DNA of 64,000 nucleotides from Microbacterium helvum (GCF_014779795.1 NZ_JACXZS010000001.1:434001-498000), one strand, 5' to 3'; shown: positions 53,504-62,754, counted from the stretch's first letter. Notes: generated by a model from the letters alone, not told the origin. Numbers and translations: made by a program.

Positions 53504-54786
53504 CGATCCAGATCTGGCTCGCCCTCGCCATCTTCGTCGGCGCCTATCTCCTGATCGCCACCGAGAAGGTGCCGCGCGTCACCGTCGCACTCGTCGGCGC
53601 GGCACTGATGGTGATCATCGGCGCCACCGATGATCACGGCATCTTCTTCTCCGAAGACAGCGGCATCGACTGGAACGTCATCTTTCTGCTCCTCGGAATG
53701 ATGATCATCGTCGGCATACTGCAGCACAGCGGTGTCTTCGAGTACCTCGCGATCTGGGCGGCGAAGCGGGCACACGGCCGGCCGTTCCTGATCCTGGTGA
53801 TGCTGGTGCTGATCACCGCGGTGCTGTCCGCGTTCCTCGACAACGTCACGACGGTGCTGCTGGTCGCTCCCGTCACATTGCTCATCTGCGAACGGCTGGG
53901 CACCTCGCCGATCCCGTTCCTGATCGCCGAGGTGATGGCAAGCAGCATCGGCGGCACCGCGACTCTGATCGGCGATCCACCGAACATCATCATCGCCAGC
54001 CGCGGCGATCTCACCTTCAACGACTTCCTCGCCAACCTGACACCGATCATCGCGATCCTGCTGGCCGTGTTCATCGGGCTGTGCTGGCTGCTGTTCCGAC
54101 GGCAGCTCCACCACGACGCCACCCGGGTGGCGCGGATCATGGCACTCGACGAGCGCGAGGCGATCCGCGACATTCCTCTTCTGATCAAGTCGCTGACCGT
54201 CCTCGGCCTCGTGCTCGCCGGGTTCGTGCTGCGCCCCGTCATCGGCCTGGAGCCCGCGGTCGTCGCCCTCCTCGGCGCCGGGCTGCTCGCCCTGATCGCA
54301 CGATTGGAACCCCGCAAGATCTTCGCCGATGTCGAATGGCAGACGCTGCTCTTCTTCGCCGGACTGTTCATCATGGTCGGCTCGCTCGTGAATCTCGGCA
54401 TCATCGACACCATCGGCGAAACTGCTGTGGCGATCGTGGGCGACAACTACTTCGGCGCCTCCGTCGGGCTGCTCGCAGGATCTGCCCTGCTGTCGGGGAT
54501 CGTCGACAACATCCCCTACGTCGCGACACTCGCCCCGCTGACCGCAGACCTCGTAAACGCCGGCGGGGCGAGCGCGGAACCCCTGTGGTGGGCACTCGCG
54601 CTCGGCGCCGACCTGGGCGGCAACGCCACCGCGATCGGAGCCAGCGCGAACATCGTCGTGCTCGGCATCGCACTGCGCAACGGCCACCCCATATCGTTCT
54701 GGACCTTCACGAAGTACGGACTCATCGTCACCGCCGTCACCGTCGCGCTCTGCATCCCTTACCTGTGGCTGCGCTACTTCGCCTGA
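53500..54786 (+). CDS. ArsB/NhaD/SLC13-type permease
   Basis: A 428-residue ion transporter with about eleven membrane segments. Two repeated re-entrant motifs, SAFLDNVTTVLLVAPVTL and LSGIVDNIPYVATLAPL, and GGTATLIGDPPNIIIASRG are the family pattern shared by NhaD, ArsB and citrate carriers. The ion cannot be decided. No arsR, arsC or arsM gene is adjacent, which speaks against arsenite. GTGA overlap with the CBS gene. Confidence 0.85.
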   Translation: MTIQIWLALAIFVGAYLLIATEKVPRVTVALVGAALMVIIGATDDHGIFFSEDSGIDWNVIFLLLGMMIIVGILQHSGVFEYLAIWAAKRAHGRPFLILVMLVLITAVLSAFLDNVTTVLLVAPVTLLICERLGTSPIPFLIAEVMASSIGGTATLIGDPPNIIIASRGDLTFNDFLANLTPIIAILLAVFIGLCWLLFRRQLHHDATRVARIMALDEREAIRDIPLLIKSLTVLGLVLAGFVLRPVIGLEPAVVALLGAGLLALIARLEPRKIFADVEWQTLLFFAGLFIMVGSLVNLGIIDTIGETAVAIVGDNYFGASVGLLAGSALLSGIVDNIPYVATLAPLTADLVNAGGASAEPLWWALALGADLGGNATAIGASANIVVLGIALRNGHPISFWTFTKYGLIVTAVTVALCIPYLWLRYFA

Positions 54787-54813
54787 CACGCCACTTCGGA
54801 GAAAGGATCGATC

Positions 54814-56031
54814 ATGAGGATGCTGCTGGTCACCGCAGGATCACGCGGAGACGTCGAACCATTCGTCGCGCTCGCACGCCGAGCCACCGGATCCGGTCAT
54901 ATCGTGCGGCTTGCCGCACCCGACCGATCGGGTGTTGCAGCAGCAGGGGTGGACCTCACCAGTCTTGGCGTCGACTACTCCGCGATGATCCAGGCGCACG
55001 GCGTCTCGCTCGGTGCCGCGATGCGCAACTATCGCAACGTGGCCAGACCGGCGATGCGCGCCGTGATCGTCAACGCCGCGCGAGCGGCGCTCGACTTCCG
55101 GCCCGACGTCATCGTGTGGCATCCGAAAGTGCTCTCTGCCCCGCTGATCGCCGAATCACTGGGGATCCCGCATGTGCTCGTCGAACTGGTCCCGGCGATG
55201 ACACCGACCCGTGCATTCCCGGCGGCCGGAACCGTCACGCGAAGCCTCGGCTTACTCAATCGCCTCACCTACAGCGCCGCTCCGGCCGCGCGCGCGATGT
55301 TCCGACGGGACCTCGACGAGGCTGCCGTATTGCTCGGCCCCACCGTTGCCCGGCCAGCTCCACCCGCGGCGACGTTGCTGCCGATCAGCCCCGCGATCCT
55401 GCCGCGCCCCGACGACTGGGCCGAGTCCGTTGTGCTCACCGGCCCGTGGCGCGACACGAGGCGCACCGTTGCGCCGGACATCGCCGGCGATGCTGCTCCG
55501 ACCGAGCGCGAGGTCGACGAGTTCACGAGCGGAGGCCCGTTCATCTACGCGGGCTTCGGCTCGATGGTCGCGGGCGACCCCACCGAACGGGGCCGAGCAC
55601 TCCTCAGTGCCGCGCGCGCACGAGGCCTGCGACTGCTGGTGGCTACGGGGCTCGGCGGCATCACCGTCCCGGAGGACGCTCGAGGAGACGACGTGCTCGC
55701 TGTCCCGACTGTCGATCATGAAACGGTGCTGCCCCATGCTGTCGCCGCGATCCATCACGGTGGCATCGGGACAGTCCATGCCGCCACCGCGGCCGGCACG
55801 GTATCCATCATCGTCCCCTTCATCGCCGACCAGCCGTTCTGGGGCAGCCTCCTGCACCGTCGCGGGCTCGCGCCCGCCCCGATCCCTCGGCGGCGCCTCG
55901 TGCCCGAACGAGTGGTTGCCGCCCTCGAACAGGCGCCCGGATTCGAGCCGGCTGTGGCATCCGTCGCCGCGCAGATGGCGCACGAGGACGGCACCGCCAC
56001 GGCTGTGAAAGTGATCGAACAGCTCCGCTGA
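54814..56031 (+). CDS. GT1-type (MGT/UGT-like) glycosyltransferase
   Basis: A 405-residue GT-B enzyme. The N-terminal acceptor domain starts MLLVTAGSRGDVEPFVALAR; the C-terminal donor site shows IYAGFGSMVAGDPTERG and AIHHGGIGTVHAATAAG, then PFIADQPFWGSLLHRRG. Related enzymes glucosylate macrolides, sterols or other lipophiles. Substrate unknown. GGAGAAAGG precedes the ATG. It is 27 bp after the permease gene and is the last gene before the tRNA-Ser end of the island. Confidence 0.87.
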   Translation: MRMLLVTAGSRGDVEPFVALARRATGSGHIVRLAAPDRSGVAAAGVDLTSLGVDYSAMIQAHGVSLGAAMRNYRNVARPAMRAVIVNAARAALDFRPDVIVWHPKVLSAPLIAESLGIPHVLVELVPAMTPTRAFPAAGTVTRSLGLLNRLTYSAAPAARAMFRRDLDEAAVLLGPTVARPAPPAATLLPISPAILPRPDDWAESVVLTGPWRDTRRTVAPDIAGDAAPTEREVDEFTSGGPFIYAGFGSMVAGDPTERGRALLSAARARGLRLLVATGLGGITVPEDARGDDVLAVPTVDHETVLPHAVAAIHHGGIGTVHAATAAGTVSIIVPFIADQPFWGSLLHRRGLAPAPIPRRRLVPERVVAALEQAPGFEPAVASVAAQMAHEDGTATAVKVIEQLR

Positions 56032-56372
56032 GGGTCAGCCACCGCAGCATCCGCACGGCGACGCCGTGAGCCGCCGGGCAGCAACCTGTTGATCTCCAAC
56101 GTCGGAGACGACTAACCGCGATCCCTCCGTCTTTCTTCGCAGATCCTTCGCAGACCCGAGATCGGAGGCGTTCGAGACAGCGAACTGATTACCGAGGCAC
56201 ACCGCCGTCAGGCAATGTGCTCACTGTGGGGGCCGGGGCAAGAAACAGCAGGTCCGCGTGGGAAAGAATTGCGAACACCTGAACAGGACTGAATGTGGTT
56301 GAACGTCATCCTGAACGTCCGCGAGCACTGCTGAATGACCTTCAACGTTGCGGAGCATGTCTCAAACAACTG
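56032..56372. other. Non-coding island end with repeats next to tRNA-Ser
   Basis: No convincing gene in 341 bp. It holds TTCGCAGATCCTTCGCAGA (56136-56154) and TGAA-starting repeats at 56280, 56290, 56300, 56312 and 56332, two of them TGAACGTC. The 10-12 bp phasing resembles arm-type sites bound by tyrosine integrases; this is inference. Confidence 0.55.
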
Positions 56373-56461
56373 CGGAGACGGAGGGATTTGAACCCTCGGT
56401 CCCCTTGCGAGGACTCCACCTTAGCAGGGTGGTGCACTAGGCCTGACTATGCGACGTCTCC
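56373..56461 (-). tRNA. tRNA-Ser(GCU)
   Basis: An 89-nt tRNA with acceptor GGAGACG/CGTCTCC, discriminator G, anticodon stem CCACC/GGTGG with loop CTGCTAA (anticodon GCT), a long class II variable arm (TCCTCGCAAGGGGA) and T arm GAGGG-TTCAAAT-CCCTC. CCA is not encoded; the displaced copy at 37015 does encode it. TATGAT on the minus strand (56507-56502) is a possible -10. Confidence 0.95.
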
Positions 56462-56537
56462 AGGCATCCTGAGCCCGAAAGCCAACCGGATGCGCCCAGC
56501 AATCATAACCGGTCCGCGACGCTCCGCCGAATCACCG

Positions 56538-57836
56538 TCATTTCCCCTCGCGCACGGTGCACGTGGTCTGATCGGCGGTCTGGCCGGCGATGTCGGACGG
56601 GAGCTCGACACGCTGCTGGGGATCGGTCGTCGCGTCGGTGCCGGGCGAAGCCCCCGGCGTCGGAGTCGCTTCCGTCGTCGGCTCCGGCTGCACGACTTCG
56701 CCGGTGACCTCGACGCCGCCGCCCTGGCTCGGATCGCCGGTGAGCGTGAGCGGCTCGTTGGCCTCGAGCGCGGCGAAGAGCTGATCCGCGGCCTCCGTCA
56801 CCGGGTAGACCCGCAGCGCGTCATCCGAGTACCGCGTGGGGTACTGCACGAACACGATGTCCTCGAAGGGGACGTTCTTGACCGCCATCGCGATCTGCAC
56901 CATCAGGGTGGGGTTGGCGAGACCCGAGCTGAGCTTCAGCTCGCCCTTCTGCATCTGGCCGATCGCCGTGGTCGCGAGGGTCAGCAGACGGGCCGGGTCC
57001 GCGAGCACGGCATCGGACTGCAGCTTGCGCACCATGGACGACATGAACTGCTGCTGGTTCGAGATGCGGCCGAGGTCGGACCCGTTGCCGATGCCGTGAC
57101 GGATCCGCAGGAACTGCAGCGCCTCCCATCCCTGCAGCGTGTGCTCGCCCTCGCTGAGCGTGAGGCCGGTGTGCTCGGGGTCGCTGATGCCGCCCTCGCC
57201 GATGCAGACGTCGACGCCGCCGATGGCATCCGACATGGCGATGACGCCCGACCAGCGGATCGCGGCGGCGAAATCGATCTCCTGCTTCGTGATCGCTTCG
57301 ATGGTCATCACCGTGCACGTCAGTCCGCCATAGGAGTACGACACATTGAGCTTCTGTGACGCCATCGCGGAATAGTTGCCGCTGCCGTCCTCTTTCGGGC
57401 ACGACGGGATCGGCTCCAGCATGTCGCGCGGGAACGAGACGACCGTCACGCGTCGCGGCTCGTCCGAGATGTGCACCAGCATCGTGACGTCGTTGCGCTC
57501 GCCGTCGGTGTCGCCCGCCATGCAGGCGGTCGACAGCTTCGCGTTCTCGCCCTCGCACGAGTCGGTGCCGACCATGAGCAGGTTCACGCCGCCTTCGATC
57601 GCGTCGAGCGACGGCGGGAGCGGCTTGTCGGCGTCCAGTACGACGGCGTTGTCGACGACAGTCTGCGCCGCCGCCCACACGTTGTACGCCGTGATCCCGG
57701 TGGCGCTCACGGCCACAACACCGAGCACGACACCGAGCATCGCGAGGATGGAGACGAGCGGATGCCGCGTCTGCAGCACTCCGTGACGGGCAAGCGTGAC
57801 CCGACCCCGACCCGGGGTCCGCCGCGCCGACGGCAT
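56538..57836 (-). CDS. LytR-CpsA-Psr (LCP) family protein
   Basis: A 432-residue membrane-anchored wall-polymer ligase. An N-terminal membrane segment (SILAMLGVVLGVVAVSATGI) is followed by the LCP domain: NLLMVGTDS, VVSFPRDMLEPIPSC, GGVDVCIGEGGI, ALQFLRIRHG and SDLGRISNQQQ. Pyrophosphate-binding arginines are in place. It transfers a lipid-linked glycopolymer to peptidoglycan. A Thr/Pro-rich tail follows. ATG overlaps the upstream LCP stop by one base (TGATG), so the two paralogues are co-translated. Confidence 0.9.
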   Translation of the reverse strand: MPSARRTPGRGRVTLARHGVLQTRHPLVSILAMLGVVLGVVAVSATGITAYNVWAAAQTVVDNAVVLDADKPLPPSLDAIEGGVNLLMVGTDSCEGENAKLSTACMAGDTDGERNDVTMLVHISDEPRRVTVVSFPRDMLEPIPSCPKEDGSGNYSAMASQKLNVSYSYGGLTCTVMTIEAITKQEIDFAAAIRWSGVIAMSDAIGGVDVCIGEGGISDPEHTGLTLSEGEHTLQGWEALQFLRIRHGIGNGSDLGRISNQQQFMSSMVRKLQSDAVLADPARLLTLATTAIGQMQKGELKLSSGLANPTLMVQIAMAVKNVPFEDIVFVQYPTRYSDDALRVYPVTEAADQLFAALEANEPLTLTGDPSQGGGVEVTGEVVQPEPTTEATPTPGASPGTDATTDPQQRVELPSDIAGQTADQTTCTVREGK

Positions 57837-59125
57837 CAGCCGTTGGCCCTGACGTTGCCGGCCGAGCACGTCTGCTGCGCGGCGTTCTGACCGGTGATGT
57901 TGTCGGGAAGGACGGCGGTGCCGTCGGTGGGCGTCGCGTTCGGGTCGACCGTCGCGTTCGGGTCGACCGTCGCGTTCGGGTCGACCGTCGCGTTCGGGTC
58001 GACGGTCGCGTTCGGGTCGACGATGACGCCCTGGGACTGCTGGGTCACGTCGAGCTGCTCGTTCGCGGCGAGCGCGGCCCAGAGCTGGGCCGCCGAGTCG
58101 TAGTCGGGCACGACCCGGTTGGCGTCGGCCGGGTCTTCGAGCACGGGGTACTGCACGAACACGATGTCTTCGAACGGCACGTTCTTCACGGCGAGCGCGA
58201 TCTGCACGAGAGTCATCGGGTTCGCGAGGGACTTGCTCGGAGTGATGTTCTCGGATGCCGTCGTCGCGAGCTTGTAGAGCGTCGCGGGATTCGACAGCAC
58301 CTCATCGCTCACGAGCTTGCGAGCGAGGCTCGACATGTACTGCTGCTGGTTCGAGATGCGCGAGAGGTCGCTGCCGCCGGTGAGCCCGTGGCGCGTGCGC
58401 AGGAACTGCAGCGCCTCGAGGCCCTCGATCGTGCGCGGCCCGGCCGGCCAGTCGATCCCGGTGTAGACGTCTTTGATGCCGCCGTTGCCGATGCAGACGT
58501 CGACGCCGCCGATCGCCCCGGTGATGTTGATGACGTTGCCGAAGCTGACCTTCGCCGCGAACGGGATGTTCTCGCCGCTGAGCTCCTTGACGGTCTTGGC
58601 GACGCACGACAGTCCGCCCATGCCCCACGCCTCGTTGAGCTGCGTCTTGCGGGTGGCCTCCGACACCGAGCCGTCCTCGCGCGTGCACGACGGGATGGGC
58701 ACCATCAGGTCGCGCGGGAAAGAGACGACCGTGACCCGGCGCGGGTTGTCCGAGATGTGCACCAGCATGTTCACGTCGTTGAGCTGGCCCTCGGCGTCCG
58801 GCCCCGTGCAGCGGTCGCCGAAGATGTAGGCGTACTCGGGTTCGCATTCGTCGGTGCCGACGAGCAGCAGATCCACACCGCCCTCGATCGCGCCGATGTC
58901 GGGCGGGATCGTCCCCTGCCCCTCGAGATCGACGGCCTGCGACTGGAAGCTCCCCACGACGTCGGTCGCGGCGTACGCGGCGACGCCGGCGCCCGAGACG
59001 AGCACCACGGCGGCGACGATCCCGATGATCTTCATCAGGAACCCGACCGGGCTCGGAGAGCGCAGCTCACCGTGGCGCGCCACCGTACGGCGGCCGCGAC
59101 GAGCGTGCTTAGTCGCCTGTGTCAC
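57836..59125 (-). CDS. LytR-CpsA-Psr (LCP) family protein with VDPNAT repeats
   Basis: A 429-residue paralogue of the next protein. Membrane segment IIGIVAAVVLVSGAGVAAYA near residue 35, LCP motifs LLLVGTDECE, VVSFPRDLMVPIPSC, GGVDVCIGNGG, ALQFLRTRHG and SDLSRISNQQQ. Near the C terminus the hexapeptide VDPNAT occurs five times in tandem. The GTG at 59125 (CGAGAGGA upstream) was chosen; a longer frame to 59212 would run into tRNA-Ser(UGA). Confidence 0.9.
   Translation of the reverse strand: MTQATKHARRGRRTVARHGELRSPSPVGFLMKIIGIVAAVVLVSGAGVAAYAATDVVGSFQSQAVDLEGQGTIPPDIGAIEGGVDLLLVGTDECEPEYAYIFGDRCTGPDAEGQLNDVNMLVHISDNPRRVTVVSFPRDLMVPIPSCTREDGSVSEATRKTQLNEAWGMGGLSCVAKTVKELSGENIPFAAKVSFGNVINITGAIGGVDVCIGNGGIKDVYTGIDWPAGPRTIEGLEALQFLRTRHGLTGGSDLSRISNQQQYMSSLARKLVSDEVLSNPATLYKLATTASENITPSKSLANPMTLVQIALAVKNVPFEDIVFVQYPVLEDPADANRVVPDYDSAAQLWAALAANEQLDVTQQSQGVIVDPNATVDPNATVDPNATVDPNATVDPNATPTDGTAVLPDNITGQNAAQQTCSAGNVRANG
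57933..58022. repeat. 18-bp tandem repeat inside LCP gene
   Basis: Five consecutive near-identical units of GTCGCGTTCGGGTCGACC, in frame, encoding VDPNAT on the minus strand. Copy number is likely to vary by slippage without breaking the frame. Confidence 0.9.
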
Positions 59126-59180
59126 TCGGTTCCTCTCGGGAATGCTTGCCTCACGGTTCGCCCCCCGGCACCCAATTCTG

Positions 59181-59265
59181 CGGAGGGTGTGGGATTCGAA
59201 CCCACGGGACATTGCTGCCCACTGGTTTTCAAGACCAGGTCCATCGGCCGCTCGGACAACCCTCC
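59181..59265 (-). tRNA. tRNA-Ser(UGA)
   Basis: An 85-nt class II tRNA: acceptor GGAGGGT with ACCCTCC, anticodon loop CTTGAAA (anticodon TGA) between CTGGT-type stems, long variable arm and T arm GTGGG-TTCGAAT-CCCAC, discriminator G. It lies between the LCP genes and the HAD-serS pair. TAGACT (minus, near 59320) may be its -10. Confidence 0.95.
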
Positions 59266-59398
59266 CGACGGATCCCGCCGTCGGGCGGTATCTGTCGAAC
59301 AGGCGTCGAGTCTAGCCGACTGCTCTGCCGACCTATTCTTCCAACGCCGGCTGGCAATCCTCTGAAGAGGCCGCGTCCCCGGCCGACCGTGCGGCAGA

Positions 59399-59437
59399 CG
59401 CGTTTCGTCTCGCTCGTTCCTCGCTCGCTCAACGACC
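59399..59437. repeat. Intergenic GAGCGAGCGA-rich dispersed-type element
   Basis: CGCGTTTCGTCTCGCTCGTT followed by CCTCGCTCGCTCAACGACC. I recall very similar sequences as frequent intergenic repeats in Microbacterium genomes (memory, unchecked). Single copy in this window, between HAD and tRNA genes; it can fold through GAGCGAG/CTCGCTC and may act as terminator. Confidence 0.5.
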
Positions 59438-59448
59438 AGGCTGCGGGC

Positions 59449-60357
59449 TCACAGCAGTCGGAGCACGGCCGCGACCCCGCCGGCCTCGACCGACGTCGTG
59501 GTCTCGCCGGCGGCATCCCGAACCTCCTGAGGACCCTGCGCCATCGCGACGGCACGTCCGCCGTGATCGAGCGCCCAGCGGAACATGCCGACGTCGTTAC
59601 GTCCGTCGCCCATGACCAGCACGTGCTCGGGGTCTATGCCGAGAGCGGTACGCACGCGCTCCAGACCGGTGCTCTTGTCGACGCCGAGCGGCGCGATGTC
59701 GAGCCACGCCGTCCAGCCCACCGCGTACGAGACGTGGTTGAGTCCGATGTGCGACACGAGGTCGACGAAGTCCTGCTCGCCCTTGTCGGGCGACACGACG
59801 ACGACACGGCAGACCGGCCGCGCGCCGAGCTCCGCGAACGGCACGCGCCTCGCGTTGATGAGGTTCCAGTCCGCGAGCGGCTCGGTGTACAGGCGCTGCC
59901 CGTCGGCGAGCTCGACCATGTAGCGCGCGTCGGGCAGGTGGTCGCGCAGCTGCTGAAGCACCTCTCGCGGGTCGAACGTCTCGACGTGCCACCGCTCGTA
60001 GAGCAGCTCGTCGCCTTCGACGCGCTTGAGCACGACGGCGCCGTTCGAGCACACCGCGAACTCCGGGGCGATGCCGAGGACGCGGAGGATGCCGCGGGTG
60101 CCCTCCCAGCTGCGCCCGGTGGCGACCATCACCTCGTGGCCCGCGCGATGCGCGTGCTCGACGGCATCCACGACGCCGGGGCTCAGCGATTCGTCCTCGA
60201 GGATGACGGTGCCGTCGATGTCGAGGGCGATGAGCAGCCGCTCGGTGGCGACGCGCGGGTCTTCGGTGTCGCGTGCGACCTGCTCGACGAGCTTCGCGGC
60301 CTTCTTGGGCCCCACGACCTTGATGGACCCCGTCGCGGGCAGGTGCGCTTCCGTCAC
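59449..60357 (-). CDS. HAD-family (Cof-type) phosphatase
   Basis: A 302-residue HAD hydrolase. Motif I is [11 protein letters not shown] (DxD), motif II VATGRSW, motif III Lys in [10 protein letters not shown] and motif [13 protein letters not shown]; the C2-type cap lies between. Such enzymes dephosphorylate sugar phosphates or cofactors. About 40 extra residues precede motif I. GTG start overlaps the serS stop (GTGA), so it is co-translated with seryl-tRNA synthetase. Confidence 0.88.
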   Translation of the reverse strand: MTEAHLPATGSIKVVGPKKAAKLVEQVARDTEDPRVATERLLIALDIDGTVILEDESLSPGVVDAVEHAHRAGHEVMVATGRSWEGTRGILRVLGIAPEFAVCSNGAVVLKRVEGDELLYERWHVETFDPREVLQQLRDHLPDARYMVELADGQRLYTEPLADWNLINARRVPFAELGARPVCRVVVVSPDKGEQDFVDLVSHIGLNHVSYAVGWTAWLDIAPLGVDKSTGLERVRTALGIDPEHVLVMGDGRNDVGMFRWALDHGGRAVAMAQGPQEVRDAAGETTTSVEAGGVAAVLRLL

Positions 60358-61622
60358 GCGATCGGCTCCAGGACCTCGAGTCCTCCGAGGAAGGGCCGCA
60401 GCACCTCGGGCACGGTGACGGAGCCGTCTTCGCGCTGGTGGGTCTCCAGCAGCGCGACGATCCAGCGGGTCGTCGCGAGGGTGCCGTTGAGGGTCGCGAC
60501 CGGCTGCGTCTTGCCAGCGTCCTCAGGGCGGTAGCGGATGTCGAGACGGCGGGCCTGGTACGTGGTGCAGTTCGACGTCGACGTCAGTTCGCGGTAGGCG
60601 CCCTGCGTCGGCACCCACGCCTCGACGTCGTACTTGCGGGCGGCCGACGAGCCGAGGTCGCCGGCGGCGACGTCGATCACCCGGTACGACAGACCCAGAT
60701 CCTGCAGCATGCCCTCCTGCAGCTCGACGAGGCGCAGGTGCTCGGCCTCGGCGTCCTCAGGCGTCGTGTAGACGAACATCTCGAGCTTGTTGAACTGGTG
60801 CACCCGGATGATGCCGCGGGTGTCCTTGCCGTACGAACCCGCCTCGCTGCGGTAACAGGTCGACCAGCCGGCGTAGCGCTTGGCGCCGCGCGACAGGTCG
60901 AGGATCTCGCCCATGTGGTAGCCGGCGAGCGGCACCTCGCTGGTGCCGACGAGATAGAGGTCCTGCTCTTCGAGGTGGTAGACCTCGGCCGAGTGCTTGC
61001 CGAGGAAGCCTGTGCCCTGCATGACCTCCGGCCGCACCAGCGTCGGCGGGATCATCGGGGTGAAGCCCGCCTGCAGCGCGCGGTCGAGGGCGAGGTTCAT
61101 GAGCGCGATCTCGAGGCGCGCACCGACGCCGGTGAGGAAGTAGAAGCGGCTGCCCGACACCTTGGTGCCGCGCTCCATGTCGATGGCGCCGAGCTTCTCG
61201 CCGAGCTCCAGGTGGTCGCGCGGCTCGAACCCGAACGCGGGGATGTCGCCGTGCGTGCGCAGCGTGACGAAGTCGTCCTCGCCGCCGGCCGGCACGCCGT
61301 CGATCACGATGTTCTCGATGAGGGCGAATGCCTCGGTGGATGCCTCTTCCGCAGCGCTCACGGCGTGCTGGGCCTGCTTCACCCGCTCGCTGAGCTCCTT
61401 GGCCTCTGCGACCAGCGCCGCCTTCTCGTCCTTGGGAGCCTGCGCGACGCGCTTGCCGTGAGCGTTCTGCGCCGCACGGAGCTCTTCGAACGCCGTGATG
61501 GCCGCCCGGCGCTCACGGTCGGCGGCGATGGCCGCATCGACCGTGTCGGACGACTCGCCGCGCGCCAGCTGTGAGCGCTTGACCAGCTCAGGATTGTCGC
61601 GAAGCAGCACGGGATCGATCAC
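60354..61622 (-). CDS. serS: Seryl-tRNA synthetase
   Basis: A 422-residue class II synthetase that charges tRNA-Ser with serine. The N-terminal tRNA-binding coiled coil spans about residues 25-100; catalytic motifs are in [54 protein letters not shown] and [16 protein letters not shown]. Length is usual. It starts with ATG at 61622 and is followed by the HAD gene; two tRNA-Ser genes, its substrates, lie nearby downstream. Confidence 0.97.
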   Translation of the reverse strand: MIDPVLLRDNPELVKRSQLARGESSDTVDAAIAADRERRAAITAFEELRAAQNAHGKRVAQAPKDEKAALVAEAKELSERVKQAQHAVSAAEEASTEAFALIENIVIDGVPAGGEDDFVTLRTHGDIPAFGFEPRDHLELGEKLGAIDMERGTKVSGSRFYFLTGVGARLEIALMNLALDRALQAGFTPMIPPTLVRPEVMQGTGFLGKHSAEVYHLEEQDLYLVGTSEVPLAGYHMGEILDLSRGAKRYAGWSTCYRSEAGSYGKDTRGIIRVHQFNKLEMFVYTTPEDAEAEHLRLVELQEGMLQDLGLSYRVIDVAAGDLGSSAARKYDVEAWVPTQGAYRELTSTSNCTTYQARRLDIRYRPEDAGKTQPVATLNGTLATTRWIVALLETHQREDGSVTVPEVLRPFLGGLEVLEPIA

Positions 61623-61718
61623 CCTGCAAGCTTAGTCGGCGCCCGCGGAACAGCGTCCGGGGGGCCGCTGCTCCGTGGCTCGCGCGCGACGCCGGGTCTG
61701 GGTCCTAGGGTGGACGAC

Positions 61719-62753
61719 ATGGCGGCGGCATCCGGAGCGGGCGAGACGCGACCGCTGTCGGACGACGGACGCCCGTCGCCGAAGGCCGCGCTCGTCTACA
61801 ACCCCATCAAGGCCGACGGCCCGGCCCTGCGCGACACCGTGAGCCGGCTGTCGGCTGAGGCCGGCTGGTCCGAGCCGCTGTTCTACGAGACGACGGTGGA
61901 CGACCTCGGCGACGACGTCACCCGGCAGGCTCTCGCAGAGGACGTCGACGCCGTGCTGGTCGCCGGCGGCGACGGCACGGTGCGCGCGGTGTCCGAGGCG
62001 ATGAGCGACAGCGGCGTTCCCCTGGCGATCGTGCCGAGCGGCACCGGCAACCTGCTCGCCCGCAACCTCAAGCTGCCGCTCACCGACCCGGCCGCCATGG
62101 TGCGGGCCGTGTTCGAGGGCACCACCCTCGCGATGGACGTCGGGTGGTTCCACCTCACCCGCCCGGGCGGCGAGAAGGCCGAGCACGCGTTCGTGGTGAT
62201 GGCGGGGATGGGCCTCGACGCCGCGATGATCGCGAACACCCGGCCACAGCTGAAGAAGAAGTTCGGCTGGGTCGCCTACGTCGACGGCGCCGCACGGTCG
62301 CTGCCTGGCGCCAGGCCCTTCCGCGTGATGTACCAGCTCACCGGCCGCCGCATGCACTCCACGAGGGTGCAGAGTGTGCTGGTCGCCAACTGCGGGTCGC
62401 TGCCGGCGGGGCTGGAGCTCATCCCCGAGGCCTCCATCGCCGACGGCGATCTGGACGTCGTGGTGTTCCAGCCGAAGGGCCTGTTCGGCTGGCTGTTCGT
62501 ATGGCGCCGCGTCGCGTGGGACAACAGCGTGCTGCGCCGGTTCCGCGCCGGCCGGCAGGTGCTGTCGCTGCGCACCAAAGACAACTCCGTGCTGTATGCC
62601 CGCGGCCCCGGCATCGATATCGCCGCGCAGGAGGCGCGACCGGTGCAGCTCGACGGCGACGAGTTCGGCGAGGCCGTCTCGGTGCGGGCCCGCGTCGCAC
62701 CCGGCGCACTGCTCGTCGTGATCCCCGACGGCCACGTCACCGACGGCCTGTGA
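61719..62753 (+). CDS. Diacylglycerol kinase-family lipid kinase
   Basis: A 344-residue kinase. The ATP-binding GGDGTVRAV and PSGTGNLLARNLKLP, then VVMAGMGLDAAMI and the C-terminal strand domain (IPEASIADGDLDVVVFQPKG) are typical of DgkB/YegS-type lipid kinases. It phosphorylates a lipid alcohol at the membrane. TAGGGT (61706-61711) lies 7 nt before the ATG at 61719. Divergent from serS; a strong hairpin follows the stop. Confidence 0.88.
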   Translation: MAAASGAGETRPLSDDGRPSPKAALVYNPIKADGPALRDTVSRLSAEAGWSEPLFYETTVDDLGDDVTRQALAEDVDAVLVAGGDGTVRAVSEAMSDSGVPLAIVPSGTGNLLARNLKLPLTDPAAMVRAVFEGTTLAMDVGWFHLTRPGGEKAEHAFVVMAGMGLDAAMIANTRPQLKKKFGWVAYVDGAARSLPGARPFRVMYQLTGRRMHSTRVQSVLVANCGSLPAGLELIPEASIADGDLDVVVFQPKGLFGWLFVWRRVAWDNSVLRRFRAGRQVLSLRTKDNSVLYARGPGIDIAAQEARPVQLDGDEFGEAVSVRARVAPGALLVVIPDGHVTDGL

Positions 62754-62754
62754 C

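Larger units (their letters stand above)
37015..56395. mobile_element. Putative genomic island integrated at tRNA-Ser(GCU)
   Basis: The boundaries are the 23-bp direct repeats at 37015-37037 and 56373-56395. Inside each end lies a shared sequence TTCGCAGATYCTTCGCA (37172-37188 and 56136-56152), and near the tRNA end five phased TGAA repeats. No integrase or excisionase gene is recognisable, so the element is probably fixed or was moved by an enzyme encoded elsewhere. Cargo: redox, transport, two-component, glycosyl/nucleoside and exporter genes described separately. The octamer GGATGCCG is absent from the outer 4 kb at each side. Confidence 0.65.

Noticed and set aside
44458..54786. Arsenosugar or arsenic resistance cluster, suggested by the DUF2064 family name and the ArsB-like permease
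   Set aside because: No ArsS radical SAM enzyme, no As-type ArsM cysteine pattern, no arsC or arsR next to the permease.
37379..56031. Prophage
   Set aside because: No capsid, terminase, tail, lysis or integrase genes; only attachment-site-like evidence supports mobility.
57933..58022. CRISPR array
   Set aside because: The repeats are directly adjacent without spacers, in frame in a coding sequence, and no cas genes are present.
59126..59212. Longer N terminus of the LCP protein
   Set aside because: It would read through the 3' part of tRNA-Ser(UGA); the GTG at 59125 has a ribosome site.
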